Origin: JANMJD01 sp963847945 | Lineage (GTDB): Bacteria; Actinomycetota; Acidimicrobiia; Acidimicrobiales; Ilumatobacteraceae | Reading direction: 5' to 3' | Length of the DNA stretch: 64,000 bases | Assembly (NCBI GenBank): GCA_963847945.1 | Contig: CAWKBX010000010.1 | Coordinates: 115,967 to 179,966 of the forward strand | Shown: positions 27,693-37,114 of the stretch, in pieces | Numbering within the stretch: the first letter of the stretch is position 1 | Layout: the number at the start of each line of letters is the position of its first letter | Translations under genes and position numbers: made by a program | The notes under the pieces: generated by a model | The model's input: the letters and a program-made list of their open reading frames with translations, nothing else | The model's database searches: none | What the model was told of the DNA's origin: nothing

Positions 27693-28884
27693 ATGCACCT
27701 GCCGATTTTCGCGGTCGTGGGATTGGGGTTGATCGGGGCTGCGGCCCTACGTCATCTGACCGACCGGCAACCACACACCACCATCGTCGGCATCGGGTCA
27801 GCCGAACCCGCGGACTTCGAGCGCGCACGAGGGGGTGTTCGCCAGTCACTACGACTCGGGGAGAATCACCCGCAAACTCGATCGGCGATGGGAGTGGTCG
27901 GTGTTCGCCTGCCGGGCAATCGCGGCCTATCCCGAGATCGAGGCCCGGTCGGGAATCGGGTTCCACCGGCCAACCGGGGTGGTGTTCTGTGACTCTGCGG
28001 ACGGCGTCGCGGTATTGGCGGAAATGGCCGAACGACTCGGTGTGCCATCTGCGGCCGGGCGGATCGCACAGGATGGCCAGCCCGATGATCGGCTGCGATT
28101 CGCGGCGAACTTACACTCGCTGCGCGAGCCGGTTCCGGCTGGGCATATCGATCCGCGGCGGCTGATCACCGCTCAACTGGCGATCGCCACGTCGGCAGGA
28201 GCCACGGTGCAACGATCCGAGGCCCGGCGGCTGGAGCGGCGGGGGGCGCACTGGGCGATTCTCGACGCCGACGATCACCTGATCGCCGAGGCGGCCGCCG
28301 TGGTCGTCGCCGTCGGACCCCATACCGACGAGCTCGAAGGACTGCCTGTCACCCCCAAGCTCCGCGTCCATCGCGAGACAGTCGTGATGGCCCACCTGGG
28401 ACCCGACGAGGCGCGCCGCTTGGCCGGGATTCCGGCCGGGATCAGCATCATCGATCACCCGATCTACGAGGACTTTTACTACGTCCCACCGACCGACTAC
28501 CCCGACGGGTCGGTGCGGTTGAAGATGGGCGCGACGATGCACGATCTGATCGACCTGAACACACCCGAGGAACGTCGGGAATGGATGCGCGGATCGTCGC
28601 ATTGCGGTGAGTTGCCGGCGATCCGAGCGTTGATCGAGGAGTTGGTCCCGGGCATCGTCGTCGACCGCTGGGAGTCGACGCCGTGCATGATCACCGAAAC
28701 CCCGACGAGGCTGCCCTATCTCGAAGTGATCGACGATGGCCTGGTGATCGCCGCTGGAGGCAACGGTTACGCCGCCAAGAGCTCCGACGCGATCGGGGCG
28801 TTGGCGGCCGGACTCGCCGTCGACGATCGGTGGACCGATCCCGAGCTCGACGGCGACGCGTTCACGGTGATCGCCAACCCGTAG
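27693..28884 (+). CDS. FAD-dependent amine/sarcosine oxidase-like (DAO family), one or two frameshifts
   Basis: About 396 residues. The Rossmann start FAVVGLGLIGAAALRHL is in one frame; after the G run at about 27830-27834 (one G extra) the reading moves to VFASHYDSGRITRKLDRRWE. AVVVAVGPHTDELEGL, IYEDFYYVPP and the C-terminal DGLVIAAGGNGYAAKSSDAI are typical of the DAO/sarcosine oxidase family. The N-terminus is uncertain: GTG 27686 with a T-run error would give VTNAPADFAVVGLG. It oxidises an amine or amino acid with O2; substrate unknown. Confidence 0.78.
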
Positions 28885-28888
28885 GGCG

Positions 28889-30016
28889 TCAGTGGTCGTG
28901 GGCGGCGTGGTGGCGGCGGAGCACGTCGTCGGCGAAATCACCCTGCGGGTTGCGCCACACCGTGTGAACGTGGTTGGCGCCGCGGGCGGTGTTGTCGTAT
29001 TCGGCAATCAGCAGCGGGCTGTGCAGCCGGTAGTAGTGCGCCTCGCCCGGTTCGAGGCCGCCGGCCCACAGCAGGTGGACGTCGTCGAGATGATCGCCGG
29101 CGAACTTGGCGGCCTCCTCGTCGGCAAGGGCGTCGGGGAGCCGATTGACGTAACGCCGCAGCAGCGTGTCGAGCATCTCGCGCTGACCGGCGTTCATCTC
29201 GCTCGCCGCCAGGCCCTTGGGCGTCGTCGTGAACGACATCGCGGCGAGGTCGTCGACCGATAGCGGGATGGCCGCGTCGGCCGCATCCTGAATCCGTACG
29301 GCCAGGTCGTGGAACTCTCCGGGTAGCCGACCACGCCAGATGTCCTTCAGCGGGAGGGGCTCGTCGCCATCGCTGACCGACGCCCGGTTGACCAAGACCA
29401 GGTCGCTCGGGGCCCGCGGGGTGACGACGGCGCGGGGCCGGTGGCCGGCGTCGAGCGAACGGGTCAGCTCGCGGGCGAGATCTTCCACGCCCTCGAGGGG
29501 ACGCAGCGGGTGGGGTCCGAGCAGCGGCGACGATGCCGGGTCGGCCCCGAGGAACAACGGCGTTGTCCCGGCGACGGCGCCGTCGATGATCGTGAAGTTC
29601 AGCGAGACGTGATGCCCACCGGCTCGCCAGCTCCAGGTGCCCGAGGCCGGATCACCGAAAACCCGCACGTAGTAGCGCTGAGGATCGCGACCACGGGGAT
29701 GATTCCACGATGACGTGAAGCCCTCGATGTGATCGAGCACGTTCTCGAGCCCAATGATCGTCGACATCGTCACGTACCCGGCACGCGACAAACCGCTGGC
29801 GAGTAGGCGGAATGCGAGTCGCTCCTGGGGCGATGACATCTGACCGAGGGTCAGCCCGCCGTGGTCGGTGGGGGTGTAGAACCATTGCCGCCGCTCATCG
29901 TCGGCGGGGAAATCCCAGCGGGCAATCGCTCGTTGATCGTCGTCGAGGGCATCGAGCCAGCGCCCGGCCTCGGTGGCCATGGCGACGGCCAGTTGCTGGC
30001 GGCCCGTCGTGGTCAT
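28889..30016 (-). CDS. DUF3500 domain protein
   Basis: 375 residues, intact. Matches the DUF3500 character: an N-terminal helical part (LDDDQRAIARWDFPADDERR), GLTLGQMSSPQERLAFRLLA, GGHHVSLNFTIIDG, and a C-terminus LLWAGGLEPGEAHYYRLHSP then LIAEYDNTARGANHVHTVWR. Function unknown in the family. It follows the FAD monooxygenase gene with a 2-nt gap, so the two are probably co-transcribed. Confidence 0.8.
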   Translation of the reverse strand: MTTTGRQQLAVAMATEAGRWLDALDDDQRAIARWDFPADDERRQWFYTPTDHGGLTLGQMSSPQERLAFRLLASGLSRAGYVTMSTIIGLENVLDHIEGFTSSWNHPRGRDPQRYYVRVFGDPASGTWSWRAGGHHVSLNFTIIDGAVAGTTPLFLGADPASSPLLGPHPLRPLEGVEDLARELTRSLDAGHRPRAVVTPRAPSDLVLVNRASVSDGDEPLPLKDIWRGRLPGEFHDLAVRIQDAADAAIPLSVDDLAAMSFTTTPKGLAASEMNAGQREMLDTLLRRYVNRLPDALADEEAAKFAGDHLDDVHLLWAGGLEPGEAHYYRLHSPLLIAEYDNTARGANHVHTVWRNPQGDFADDVLRRHHAAHDH

Positions 30017-30018
30017 CG

Positions 30019-31182
30019 TCAATCCCCCGGTTCGTACAGGCCGAAAATCATGTCGCGCGCGCCGGGGATCCAGGCGCTGTCGACCTGGGAGCGGCGACCG
30101 AGGGTGCGGGTGCGCTCCAGCAACGACCGCCCGAGGGCGAGTTGCCCGGGCTCCCACGCGGCCAGGGCGGCCTGCGGGTCGGGGTGGGTTCGCAGTGCAT
30201 CGCGCAACGTCCAGCCGTCGGCGGCGGCCTTTGCCGTTCCCGCCGCGGCGTGGGGTCGCACGACGAAGGCGGCGTCGCCAAGAATGCAGGTGCGCCCAAA
30301 CGCCATCCGGTCGACAGAAAGGTCGAGCACCACTTGGATGAACAACTCTGGGATCGACGTCACCACCTCGGCGATCGGGGGTGGCAGCCGGGCCGTGGCG
30401 GTGGCGCGGCACTCGGCGATGTGCTCGTCGCGCAGCGTCCCGGGCGGCATCGACACCTCCCGGACCACGCCGCGACGGTCGCGCATCAGGTCGCCGAGGT
30501 CGTCGGGGGCGAGATAGTTGCGGTACCAGACGATGTTGATCAACCGCTCCCCGACGGCGACCGACCCGTCGCGCCCGGGGATCGGGTAGACGATGATGTA
30601 GCTGTTGGCCAGGGCGTAGAAGGTGACGGCGTCGTCGAGCGCCGCCCGGGTGGCGTCGGTCAGGGCCGTCTCGGGGATCACGCCGCGCCAGGCGACGTAG
30701 CCGGAATACTCGGTCTGCACGTCGGGCAGCAGGATCGATCTCGCCGTTGATCCAACCCCATCGGCGCACACGGCGAGATCGGGTTGCACCGTCAGACCAT
30801 TGGCGAACTCAAGCCGCGCCGCGGCGTCCAACGCAACGAGCTCATGGTTCAACAGGTACCGGGAGCGGTCGAAACAGCGCATCATTTCGCGGTACACGGT
30901 GTTCCACGAGCTCATCAGGTAGTACTGGTCGAGGGTGTGGGCGACTGAGCCATCTCGCCCCAAGTGGCGGATGTGATGGGTTTCGACCGAGATCGTCGTC
31001 AGGTCGACCCCTGCCCTCTCCTTCAGATACTTGCCGGTGGCAGCGAGGAAGCCGATGCCGGCCCCGCGTTCTTCGAGTTCAACCGGTGAGCGTTCGTAGA
31101 TCGTGACCCGATGGCCGTCGTCGGCGAGCAGACATCCGGCGATGAGTCCCCCGAGCGACCCACCGACGACTGCAATCTCCAT
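30019..31182 (-). CDS. FAD-dependent aromatic monooxygenase (2,6-dihydroxypyridine hydroxylase-like)
   Basis: 387 residues, class A flavin monooxygenase. GxGxxG-type site in AVVGGSLGGLIAGCLLAD, VCADGVGSTARSILLP (DG motif), and GRTCILGDAAFVVRPHAAAG (GD motif). The sequence PHAAAGTAKAAADGW after the GD motif recalls 2,6-dihydroxypyridine 3-monooxygenases. It would hydroxylate an aromatic ring using NAD(P)H and O2. Paired with DUF3500 downstream. Confidence 0.8.
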   Translation of the reverse strand: MEIAVVGGSLGGLIAGCLLADDGHRVTIYERSPVELEERGAGIGFLAATGKYLKERAGVDLTTISVETHHIRHLGRDGSVAHTLDQYYLMSSWNTVYREMMRCFDRSRYLLNHELVALDAAARLEFANGLTVQPDLAVCADGVGSTARSILLPDVQTEYSGYVAWRGVIPETALTDATRAALDDAVTFYALANSYIIVYPIPGRDGSVAVGERLINIVWYRNYLAPDDLGDLMRDRRGVVREVSMPPGTLRDEHIAECRATATARLPPPIAEVVTSIPELFIQVVLDLSVDRMAFGRTCILGDAAFVVRPHAAAGTAKAAADGWTLRDALRTHPDPQAALAAWEPGQLALGRSLLERTRTLGRRSQVDSAWIPGARDMIFGLYEPGD

Positions 31183-31220
31183 CAGGTACTACGACGCAAT
31201 CCGCGAGTGAACAAGTCGGA

Positions 31221-31742
31221 TCAGGGCTGGCCGAAGGTGGCGATCTGATCGACGTTGGCACGGAACTGCACCCGCCGCTCGTTGATCGACGGGTCACGCA
31301 GGCCGTAGGGCCCGGGCGACTGGGTGTACTTCGTCCAGATCTTGTCGAGCTGAGCGGTCACCGACTCGCCACGCTCGGGGTCGTCCTCGGAGATCTCCTC
31401 GACGACGGTGCTCTTGATCGACATCCAGTGGTACGGGTTCGCCGGGTTGACGAGCAGGCTCGTCATCTGCCCGTTCTCGCGGATCCAACCGGTCTTCTTG
31501 CGGTGGGCGGCGCAGTTGAGCACGATCTGATCGTTCTCGTAGTCGAACCACATCGGGGTCAGATTCGCCCGCCCACCCGGGCCGACGATGCCGAGGATCT
31601 GGGTGACGGGCTCATCCATCAGCCGCTTGTAGATCGGGTCGAGATCGGACAGCGACTGCAGCGCGACCCGGTCGCCGACGGCGAACTGGCCTTCCTGCAA
31701 GCCCCCGGAAACGTCACGGAATTTCGCGACTTTGATTGCCAT
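31221..31742 (-). CDS. PPOX-class (F420 or FMN-binding) split-barrel protein
   Basis: 173 residues from ATG 31742 (MAIKVAKFRDVSGGLQEGQF); longer in-frame starts have no RBS, whereas TTGGGGGT precedes this ATG. Split-barrel features: VTQILGIVGPGGRANLTPMW, FDYENDQIVLNCAAHRKKTG and LLVNPANPYHWMSIKSTVVE. Typical of the TIGR03618-like F420-binding PPOX proteins of actinobacteria. Substrate unknown. Confidence 0.8.
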   Translation of the reverse strand: MAIKVAKFRDVSGGLQEGQFAVGDRVALQSLSDLDPIYKRLMDEPVTQILGIVGPGGRANLTPMWFDYENDQIVLNCAAHRKKTGWIRENGQMTSLLVNPANPYHWMSIKSTVVEEISEDDPERGESVTAQLDKIWTKYTQSPGPYGLRDPSINERRVQFRANVDQIATFGQP

Positions 31743-31902
31743 GCTGATACCCCCAAGTAGGTGTGGTGACTGTTCGACAGTAGCAAGGACCACGCGACCC
31801 CCGGAGTCCTTCGTTCCGCCGTGAGGAACATGCGGGTGTGGTCGCCGGACCGCGAGCAACTGACCCGACAAGGTCTTGCTCTCCCTCAACCGAGCGCCTA
31901 AT

Positions 31903-31922
31903 CTACAACCATATGATTGTAG
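31903..31922. promoter_or_regulatory. 20-bp near-perfect palindrome over the second arsR start, candidate operator
   Basis: CTACAACCATATGATTGTAG is palindromic except for one mismatched pair. It contains the ATG at 31913, exactly as the 643-660 site covers the first arsR start. Autorepression by the encoded ArsR is inferred. Confidence 0.55.
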
Positions 31923-32272
31923 GTTGCCGGGACGCGAACGTAGACAAGCGGGCGGACCGGCTGTTCCACGCTCTCGCCGATACGACACGACGCGACATAT
32001 TCCGACTCGTCCTGCAGGGCGAGCACTCCGTGTCGAACCTGGCTCGGCGTTTCCCGATGAGCTTCGCCGCCGTACAGAAGCACGTCGCCGTTCTCGAGCG
32101 AGCGGAGCTCGTCACCAAACGACATCAGGGTCGCGAACGCCTGGTGACTGGTCGAATCGATGGGGCGCGCGACGTCAATCGACTACTCGATGAATTCGAG
32201 TCCATCTGGCGGAGCCGACTGCAACGTTTCGGCGACGCCCTCGCCGAACCCGATACAGGAGAAGACCAGTGA
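31913..32272 (+). CDS. ArsR-family winged-helix repressor
   Basis: 119 residues from ATG 31913 (MIVGCRDANVDKRADRLFHA). Winged helix: ALADTTRRDIFRLVLQGEHS, VSNLARRFPMSFAAVQKHVA, AELVTKRHQGRERLVTG. The non-metal, AHSA1-associated type. It overlaps the next gene as GTGA. Longer in-frame ORF upstream was rejected because the family begins here and the palindrome marks the promoter. Confidence 0.85.
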   Translation: MIVGCRDANVDKRADRLFHALADTTRRDIFRLVLQGEHSVSNLARRFPMSFAAVQKHVAVLERAELVTKRHQGRERLVTGRIDGARDVNRLLDEFESIWRSRLQRFGDALAEPDTGEDQ

Positions 32273-32757
32273 CCGTGACCAGCGTCGTCAAGGACCCGAC
32301 CACCCTGACCATGACGGTGACCAGCGAATGGGCGGCGTCGATCGCCCGGGTCTGGCAACTCTGGGCCGACCCGCGCAAGCTGGAACGCTGGTGGGGGCCG
32401 CCGACGTATCCGGCGACCGTCGTTGGTCACGATCTTCAGCCGGGTGGGAAGGTCAGCTACTTCATGACCGGCCCCGACGGCGCACGGTTTCACGGATGGT
32501 GGAACGTCATCGCCGTCGAGGAACCGCACCGCATCGAATTCGAGGACGGCTTCGCCGATGACGACGGCAACCCCAACGACGCGATGCCCGTCACCTGCAC
32601 CGTTATCACATTCACCGCACTCTCGCCGGGGGCGACACGAATGATCATGGAATCGCAATTCCCGACGAGCGAGTCCATGCAACAGCTGATCGAGATGGGC
32701 ATGGAGGAAGGCCTGGCCGCGGCCATGGATCAGATCGACGCCATCCTGGCCGCCTGA
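32269..32757 (+). CDS. AHSA1/SRPBCC-domain protein
   Basis: 162 residues. TSEWAASIARVWQLWADPRK, LERWWGPPTYPATVVGHDLQ and the C-terminal helix SESMQQLIEMGMEEGLAAAM are classic AHSA1 features. Start GTG 32269 overlaps the ArsR stop by 4 nt. The pair mirrors the one at the left edge of the window. Probably binds a hydrophobic ligand; no enzymatic residues assigned. Confidence 0.83.
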   Translation: MTVTSVVKDPTTLTMTVTSEWAASIARVWQLWADPRKLERWWGPPTYPATVVGHDLQPGGKVSYFMTGPDGARFHGWWNVIAVEEPHRIEFEDGFADDDGNPNDAMPVTCTVITFTALSPGATRMIMESQFPTSESMQQLIEMGMEEGLAAAMDQIDAILAA

Positions 32758-32770
32758 AAACCGGAAAGTT

Positions 32771-33802
32771 TTGTTGGTTGGCAGCGTGCCACTCGCGACT
32801 GCTGACGAGGTGCTTACAACCTGTGGGCACGAGCTCGACGGGATGGCCGGCGCGCTGCCCGACGGCGAGGTCGGCGAGCGCTCGATCTGGATCGTGTGCC
32901 AGGCGTTGCGCGTGTTCGACGGGCACCCGGCGATCGAGACGGTGCAACGCCCCAACGGCACCGCCGACCCGTCCCGGCCGTGGATCCCCAGTGGCCTCGA
33001 CGACATGTGGAGCTTCCGCGTGCGACCCGGGGCGACCGTCGAATTCGACGATCTGCACTACGCCACCTGGGCGATCGAGTCGTACGCCGATTTCCGCCGC
33101 CTGCGCGACACCGGCGTCATCGGCGCCGGCGTCCGCTTCCAGGTCAGCCTGCCGACGCCGACCGCGCCGGTCAGCTTCTTTGTGCACGACTCGGAGAGCT
33201 GGCAGGCCATTTTGCCGCCATACGCAGCGGCGATGGCCTGCGAGGTCGACAAGATCTGCGCGGCGATTCCCGCCGAGGAGCTCGCCATTCAGTGGGACGT
33301 GTGCATGGAGGTGCTCGAGATCGCCGGCGCCAACTTCCCATGGCTGCCCGGCGACGCGTGGGAGCGGTATACGGCGTCGCTGCCCGGGCTGTGCCGGAGC
33401 ATTCCCGACGGCGTCCAGCTCGGCCTCCACTACTGCTACGCCGACCTCGGCCACGTCCACATGCTCGAGCCGTCCGACCTGTCGGTGTGCGTCCGAATGG
33501 CAAACGCCGCCGCGGAACTCGCCGGGCGTCGAGTCGACTGGACGCACATGCCCGTCCCCAGCGGTCGCGACGACGTCGCCTACTTCGCGCCCCTCGCCGA
33601 CCTGTCAGCAGCGACCGGCGAGCTCTACCTGGGGCTCGTCCATTTCACGGACGGGGTCGAGGGAGCCAAGCGACGCGTTGCTGCCGCGACGGCGGTCCGA
33701 CCCGCATTCGGTGTCGCCACCGAATGCGGGTTCGGCCGCCGGGATCCCGCCACCGTCCAGCCCCTGCTTCGGTTGCACCGCCAAGTCGCAGAGCTGGGGT
33801 AG
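32771..33802 (+). CDS. MetE/UROD-like TIM-barrel protein, function unknown
   Basis: 343 residues, intact. Start TTG 32771 with GGAAAG upstream (VGSVPLATADEVLTTC follows). The layout resembles the cobalamin-independent methionine synthase C-terminal barrel: LDGMAGALPDGEVGERSIWI, VSLPTPTAPVSFFVHDSESW, ELAIQWDVCMEVLEIAG, GVQLGLHYCYADLGHVHMLE, and a C-terminal ATECGFGRRDPATVQPLLRL where the Cys-Gly-Phe-Gly resembles the zinc-site Cys of MetE. Whether it methylates anything is unknown. Confidence 0.65.
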   Translation: MLVGSVPLATADEVLTTCGHELDGMAGALPDGEVGERSIWIVCQALRVFDGHPAIETVQRPNGTADPSRPWIPSGLDDMWSFRVRPGATVEFDDLHYATWAIESYADFRRLRDTGVIGAGVRFQVSLPTPTAPVSFFVHDSESWQAILPPYAAAMACEVDKICAAIPAEELAIQWDVCMEVLEIAGANFPWLPGDAWERYTASLPGLCRSIPDGVQLGLHYCYADLGHVHMLEPSDLSVCVRMANAAAELAGRRVDWTHMPVPSGRDDVAYFAPLADLSAATGELYLGLVHFTDGVEGAKRRVAAATAVRPAFGVATECGFGRRDPATVQPLLRLHRQVAELG

Positions 33803-33836
33803 CCGGTCGATAAGTCGCCCACGACTGCGGGCATCG

Positions 33837-35045
33837 TCAGAGGCAGGCTGCCCGCAGGGTCTGTTCCACCCATTCCAACTCGCGGGTCACGTAGGTGGTG
33901 ATGTCGGCGTTCTTCAAGTGGTCGGGCAGCACGTCCCACGTGTAGGTCTCGATCTCCAGGTGGTCGGAGACGGGGTTGGCGGCGTGGACCCGCAGGGCCT
34001 GTTCGATGGCGAAGCGGGTGGTGCGGAACGGGCCGAGATCGTCGAGGAACACCGGTACGTGGAAGTGGGTGCGCCACTCGCACGGGCCCGGGTCGGCCCG
34101 CCAGGCGGCGACCGCGTCCTCGATGTTGAGGAACCGGGTGATCTCGCCGTCACGGAGTTGCGTCGTTTGGGTGAGGTAGATCGTGTCGGCGTATCGCTCC
34201 AGTTCATGGACTGTATCGACATCGACTTCGGGGATCCATAGGGCGGCCGCTTCCTGCAGTTTGAACACCGGGATCCCGGCCGCGGCCAGCGCGGCGAGCG
34301 AGGCCGGGATGTCCTCGAACTCGACGGCCTGGTGGCAGATGTCGAACACGACGCCGATGTGCCGACGTAGCGCTCCGTGAGCCTGCGACAACGCCAGGCC
34401 GGTCATGGCGGCCAAGTCGGCGGCCGCCGCTCCGGTGAATACGTGGGTATTGAAGTACTCGACGGTTTCCTCGGTGGTGGCGAGGTAGCAGTACGGCTCG
34501 GGCTCGATGGCCAGCTTGACCAAGCGTCCGGTCCGCCGCTCGATCTCGACCAGAGCGGCGGCGACGCGCAGCACGTTGCGGGTGAACGCGGCGATGTACT
34601 CCGGTCCGGTCACCTTCGGCTTGAACGCCAACGGGGCCGTCTGGATGCTCGGGGCCACGTGCGCCGGCACGATGTCGGCGAGCACATCGGCGACGGCGAT
34701 CGTGTAGTCCGTGCGGGTATCGGTGGTCCAGTCAGGCTCGTAGACCTGTGCCTTGACCATCCCGCCCTTGAACGGCCCATACGGGAAGGCGTTGACCGTC
34801 ATCACGTACATGTCGTTGGCGGTGAGGAACTCCTTGAGTACCTCGCGTTCGGCCGGGTCGCCGTTGAGCAGCCCGGCCGATTGGCCCGACAACCGCAACG
34901 ACACGGCGAACGGGGCGTCGGGGCTGACCGCCCGCTTCACTTCGGGGCAATAGCGCTCGACGCTGGCCTTCATCAGCTCCCAGGTGTCACCGGGGTGCAC
35001 GAGGGTCGAATACGTCAGGTGGCCGAGGCCGTCACCGAGATCCAC
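33837..35045 (-). CDS. eboE: EboE-like metabolite traffic TIM-barrel protein
   Basis: 402 residues, intact. Opens with LGHLTYSTLVHPGDTWELMK, then FAVSLRLSGQSAGLLN, MYVMTVNAFPYGPFKGGMVK, TAPLAFKPKV, LAIEPEPYCYLATTEETVEY and GVVFDICHQAVEFEDIPASL, the pattern of EboE, a xylose-isomerase-like barrel from the ebo cluster implicated in export of metabolites. No other ebo gene is in the window. Last gene of the 34-48 kb minus-strand cluster, 38 nt after the E1 beta gene, so it could instead be a sugar isomerase-like enzyme of this pathway. Confidence 0.72.
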   Translation of the reverse strand: MDLGDGLGHLTYSTLVHPGDTWELMKASVERYCPEVKRAVSPDAPFAVSLRLSGQSAGLLNGDPAEREVLKEFLTANDMYVMTVNAFPYGPFKGGMVKAQVYEPDWTTDTRTDYTIAVADVLADIVPAHVAPSIQTAPLAFKPKVTGPEYIAAFTRNVLRVAAALVEIERRTGRLVKLAIEPEPYCYLATTEETVEYFNTHVFTGAAAADLAAMTGLALSQAHGALRRHIGVVFDICHQAVEFEDIPASLAALAAAGIPVFKLQEAAALWIPEVDVDTVHELERYADTIYLTQTTQLRDGEITRFLNIEDAVAAWRADPGPCEWRTHFHVPVFLDDLGPFRTTRFAIEQALRVHAANPVSDHLEIETYTWDVLPDHLKNADITTYVTRELEWVEQTLRAACL

Positions 35046-35083
35046 AGGGGTTTCCAGTCATCGAAGGTCAGTCATCACGGGAG

Positions 35084-36063
35084 TCATGTTTGCAGCGTCC
35101 GCTCGATCGTGGCGGCGATCGAGGTTGCCGAGGGCATCACCGAGTCCTCCAACGAGTCGGCGGCGGGCAGGGGGATGTTGGGAGTGGTGATCCGGCGTAT
35201 CGGGCCATCGAGATTCCAGAAGCCTTCGTCGGCAACGGTGGCGACGATCTGCGCGCCCCAGCCGAGCACCTCGGGGTTCTCCTCCACCGTGAACAGCCGG
35301 CCGGTCTTGGCCACCGAGGCCAGGATCGTGGCGGTGTCGAGCGGGACGAGCGAGCGGACGTCGATCACCTCGGCATCGATGCCACGGGCGGCCAGCGCTT
35401 CGGCGGCGTCGAGCGCTCGTTGGACCATCAATCCGAGGGTGACGATCGTGCAGTCCTTGCCGGGACGGCGAATGCGGGCGACGCCCAGCTCATCGACGAT
35501 GTCACCGTCGGGAATCTCCCACTTGGTGGCGTAGAGCGCCTTGTGCTCGAAGAACAGCACCGGGTCGTCGCTGCGCACCGCGGCGGCCATCAAGCCCGAC
35601 CACGTCGGCGCCGGTCGACGGGGCGACGATCTTGATGCCGGGCACGCACATCGCCCAGTTCTCGACCGACTGCGAGTGCTGCGCGCCGAAGCGCACGCCG
35701 CCGCCGTTGCCGGTCTTGATCACCAGCGGCAGCTTCACCTGGCCGTTGGTCATGTAGCGGGTCTTGGCGATCTCGTTGACGACGAAGTCCCAACACACGG
35801 CGAAGAAGTCGGAGAACATGATCTCGGCGATCGGCCGCAGCCCGGTCATCGCCGCGCCCATCGTCGCCCCGAGGATCGCCTGTTCGGAGATCGGCGTGTC
35901 GAGCACCCGCAGCGGGCCGAACTCCTCCAAGAGGCCGACGGTCGTCTTGAACACGCCACCGGCTCCGGCGACGTCCTCGCCGATCAGCACGACGCGGCTC
36001 GTCGCGTCGCATCTCCTGGGCGATGCCTCGCGCCACCGCGTCGCGATAGGTCAGTTCCGCCAT
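35084..36063 (-). CDS. 2-oxoacid (pyruvate/acetoin-type) dehydrogenase E1 beta, frameshifted
   Basis: About 326 residues after correction. MAELTYRDAVARGIAQEMRR starts at ATG 36063; the frame shifts near 35995 to LIGEDVAGAGGVFKTTVGLL and again near 35590 to AAVRSDDPVLFFEHKALYAT. Features of the transketolase pyrimidine and C-terminal domains: DTPISEQAILGATMGAAMTG, RFGAQHSQSVENW, VIDVRSLVPLDTATILASVA. It works with the E1 alpha encoded directly upstream; no E2 or E3 gene is in the window. Confidence 0.82.
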
Positions 36064-37114
36064 GCCCAGCTCCATCGGCCCACACGTCGGTGAAGGCGCT
36101 TTCGGGCGGCGGCAGGGGGCCGGCGATCGCTTCTTCGGTGGCCAGCTCGACCCGGGCGGCGGTCGACCGGGCGACCTCGGCAAGGTCGGCCTCCGGCACG
36201 CCGAGGCGGGTGAGCCGGCCGTGGTAGTTGACGATCGGGTCGTACTTCATCCAGCTGGCGACCTCTTCCTCGGGCCGGTACTTGCCCGGATCGGCCCGTG
36301 AGTGGCCGCCGTGGCGGTAGGTCGAGGCCTCGATGAGCGACGGTCCCCCACCGCTACGGGCCCGGGCGTAGGCGGTCTGGGCGGCGAGGTAGCAGGCATC
36401 GGCGTCGTTGCCGTCGACGACGATCGCCTCGAGCCCGTAGGCCGCGGCGCGGTCGGCGGCCGGACGGTCGACCGCGGTGATGTCGCGGATCGGGGTGTAC
36501 TCCATGTACTGGTTGTTCTCGCAGACGAACACCGTCGGCAGCTTGTAGACCGCGGCGAAGTTCAGCGCCTCGTGGAACGCGCCGATGTTGGTGGTGCCGT
36601 CACCGAAGAAGCAGGTGGCGACCTGCTCGGTGCCCCGCAGCTGCGCCGACCAGGCGGCGCCGTTGGCGATGGCCAGGTGGGCCCCGATGATCGCGTACGA
36701 GCCCATCATTCCGTGCTCCACGCTGGTCAGGTGCATCGACCCGCCCTTGCCGCCCATCAGGCCGTTCTCCCGACCGAGCAGCTCGGCGAGGATGGCAGTC
36801 ATCGGCACCCCGCGGGCCAGCGTGTGGGCGTGGCCGCGGTAGGTCGCGAAGGTGTAGTCGTCGGAGCGCATCGCCGCGCCGAAGCCGGTGGCGACGGCCT
36901 CCATGCCGAGCGACAGGTGGGTGGTGCCCTTGACGAGGCCGCGCATGAACAGGTCGTAGGAGCGCTTGCCGAACTGGCGCATGTCGTTGAGCATCCCGTA
37001 CATCCGCATGCGGACTTCCAACGGGATCTCGGCGGCGTCCTGGAGGGTCGTGTCGGTCGGCGCCCAGACGATCTCATGTTGTCCGTACGCGTGATTGGCC
37101 AGCGGCGAACTCAT
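36051..37114 (-). CDS. 2-oxoacid (pyruvate/acetoin-type) dehydrogenase E1 alpha, frameshift at the 3' end
   Basis: About 355 residues. THLSLGMEAVATGFGAAMRS, TYRGHAHTLARGV and the ThDP motif CFFGDGTTNIGAFHEALNFA with CENNQYMEY are clear. After DVWADG one G is missing near 36075; the expected end is SWAWRN and a TGA at 36051 that overlaps the E1 beta start. The start ATG 37114 overlaps the upstream M24 stop as ATGA. Catalyses ThDP-dependent decarboxylation. Confidence 0.85.
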
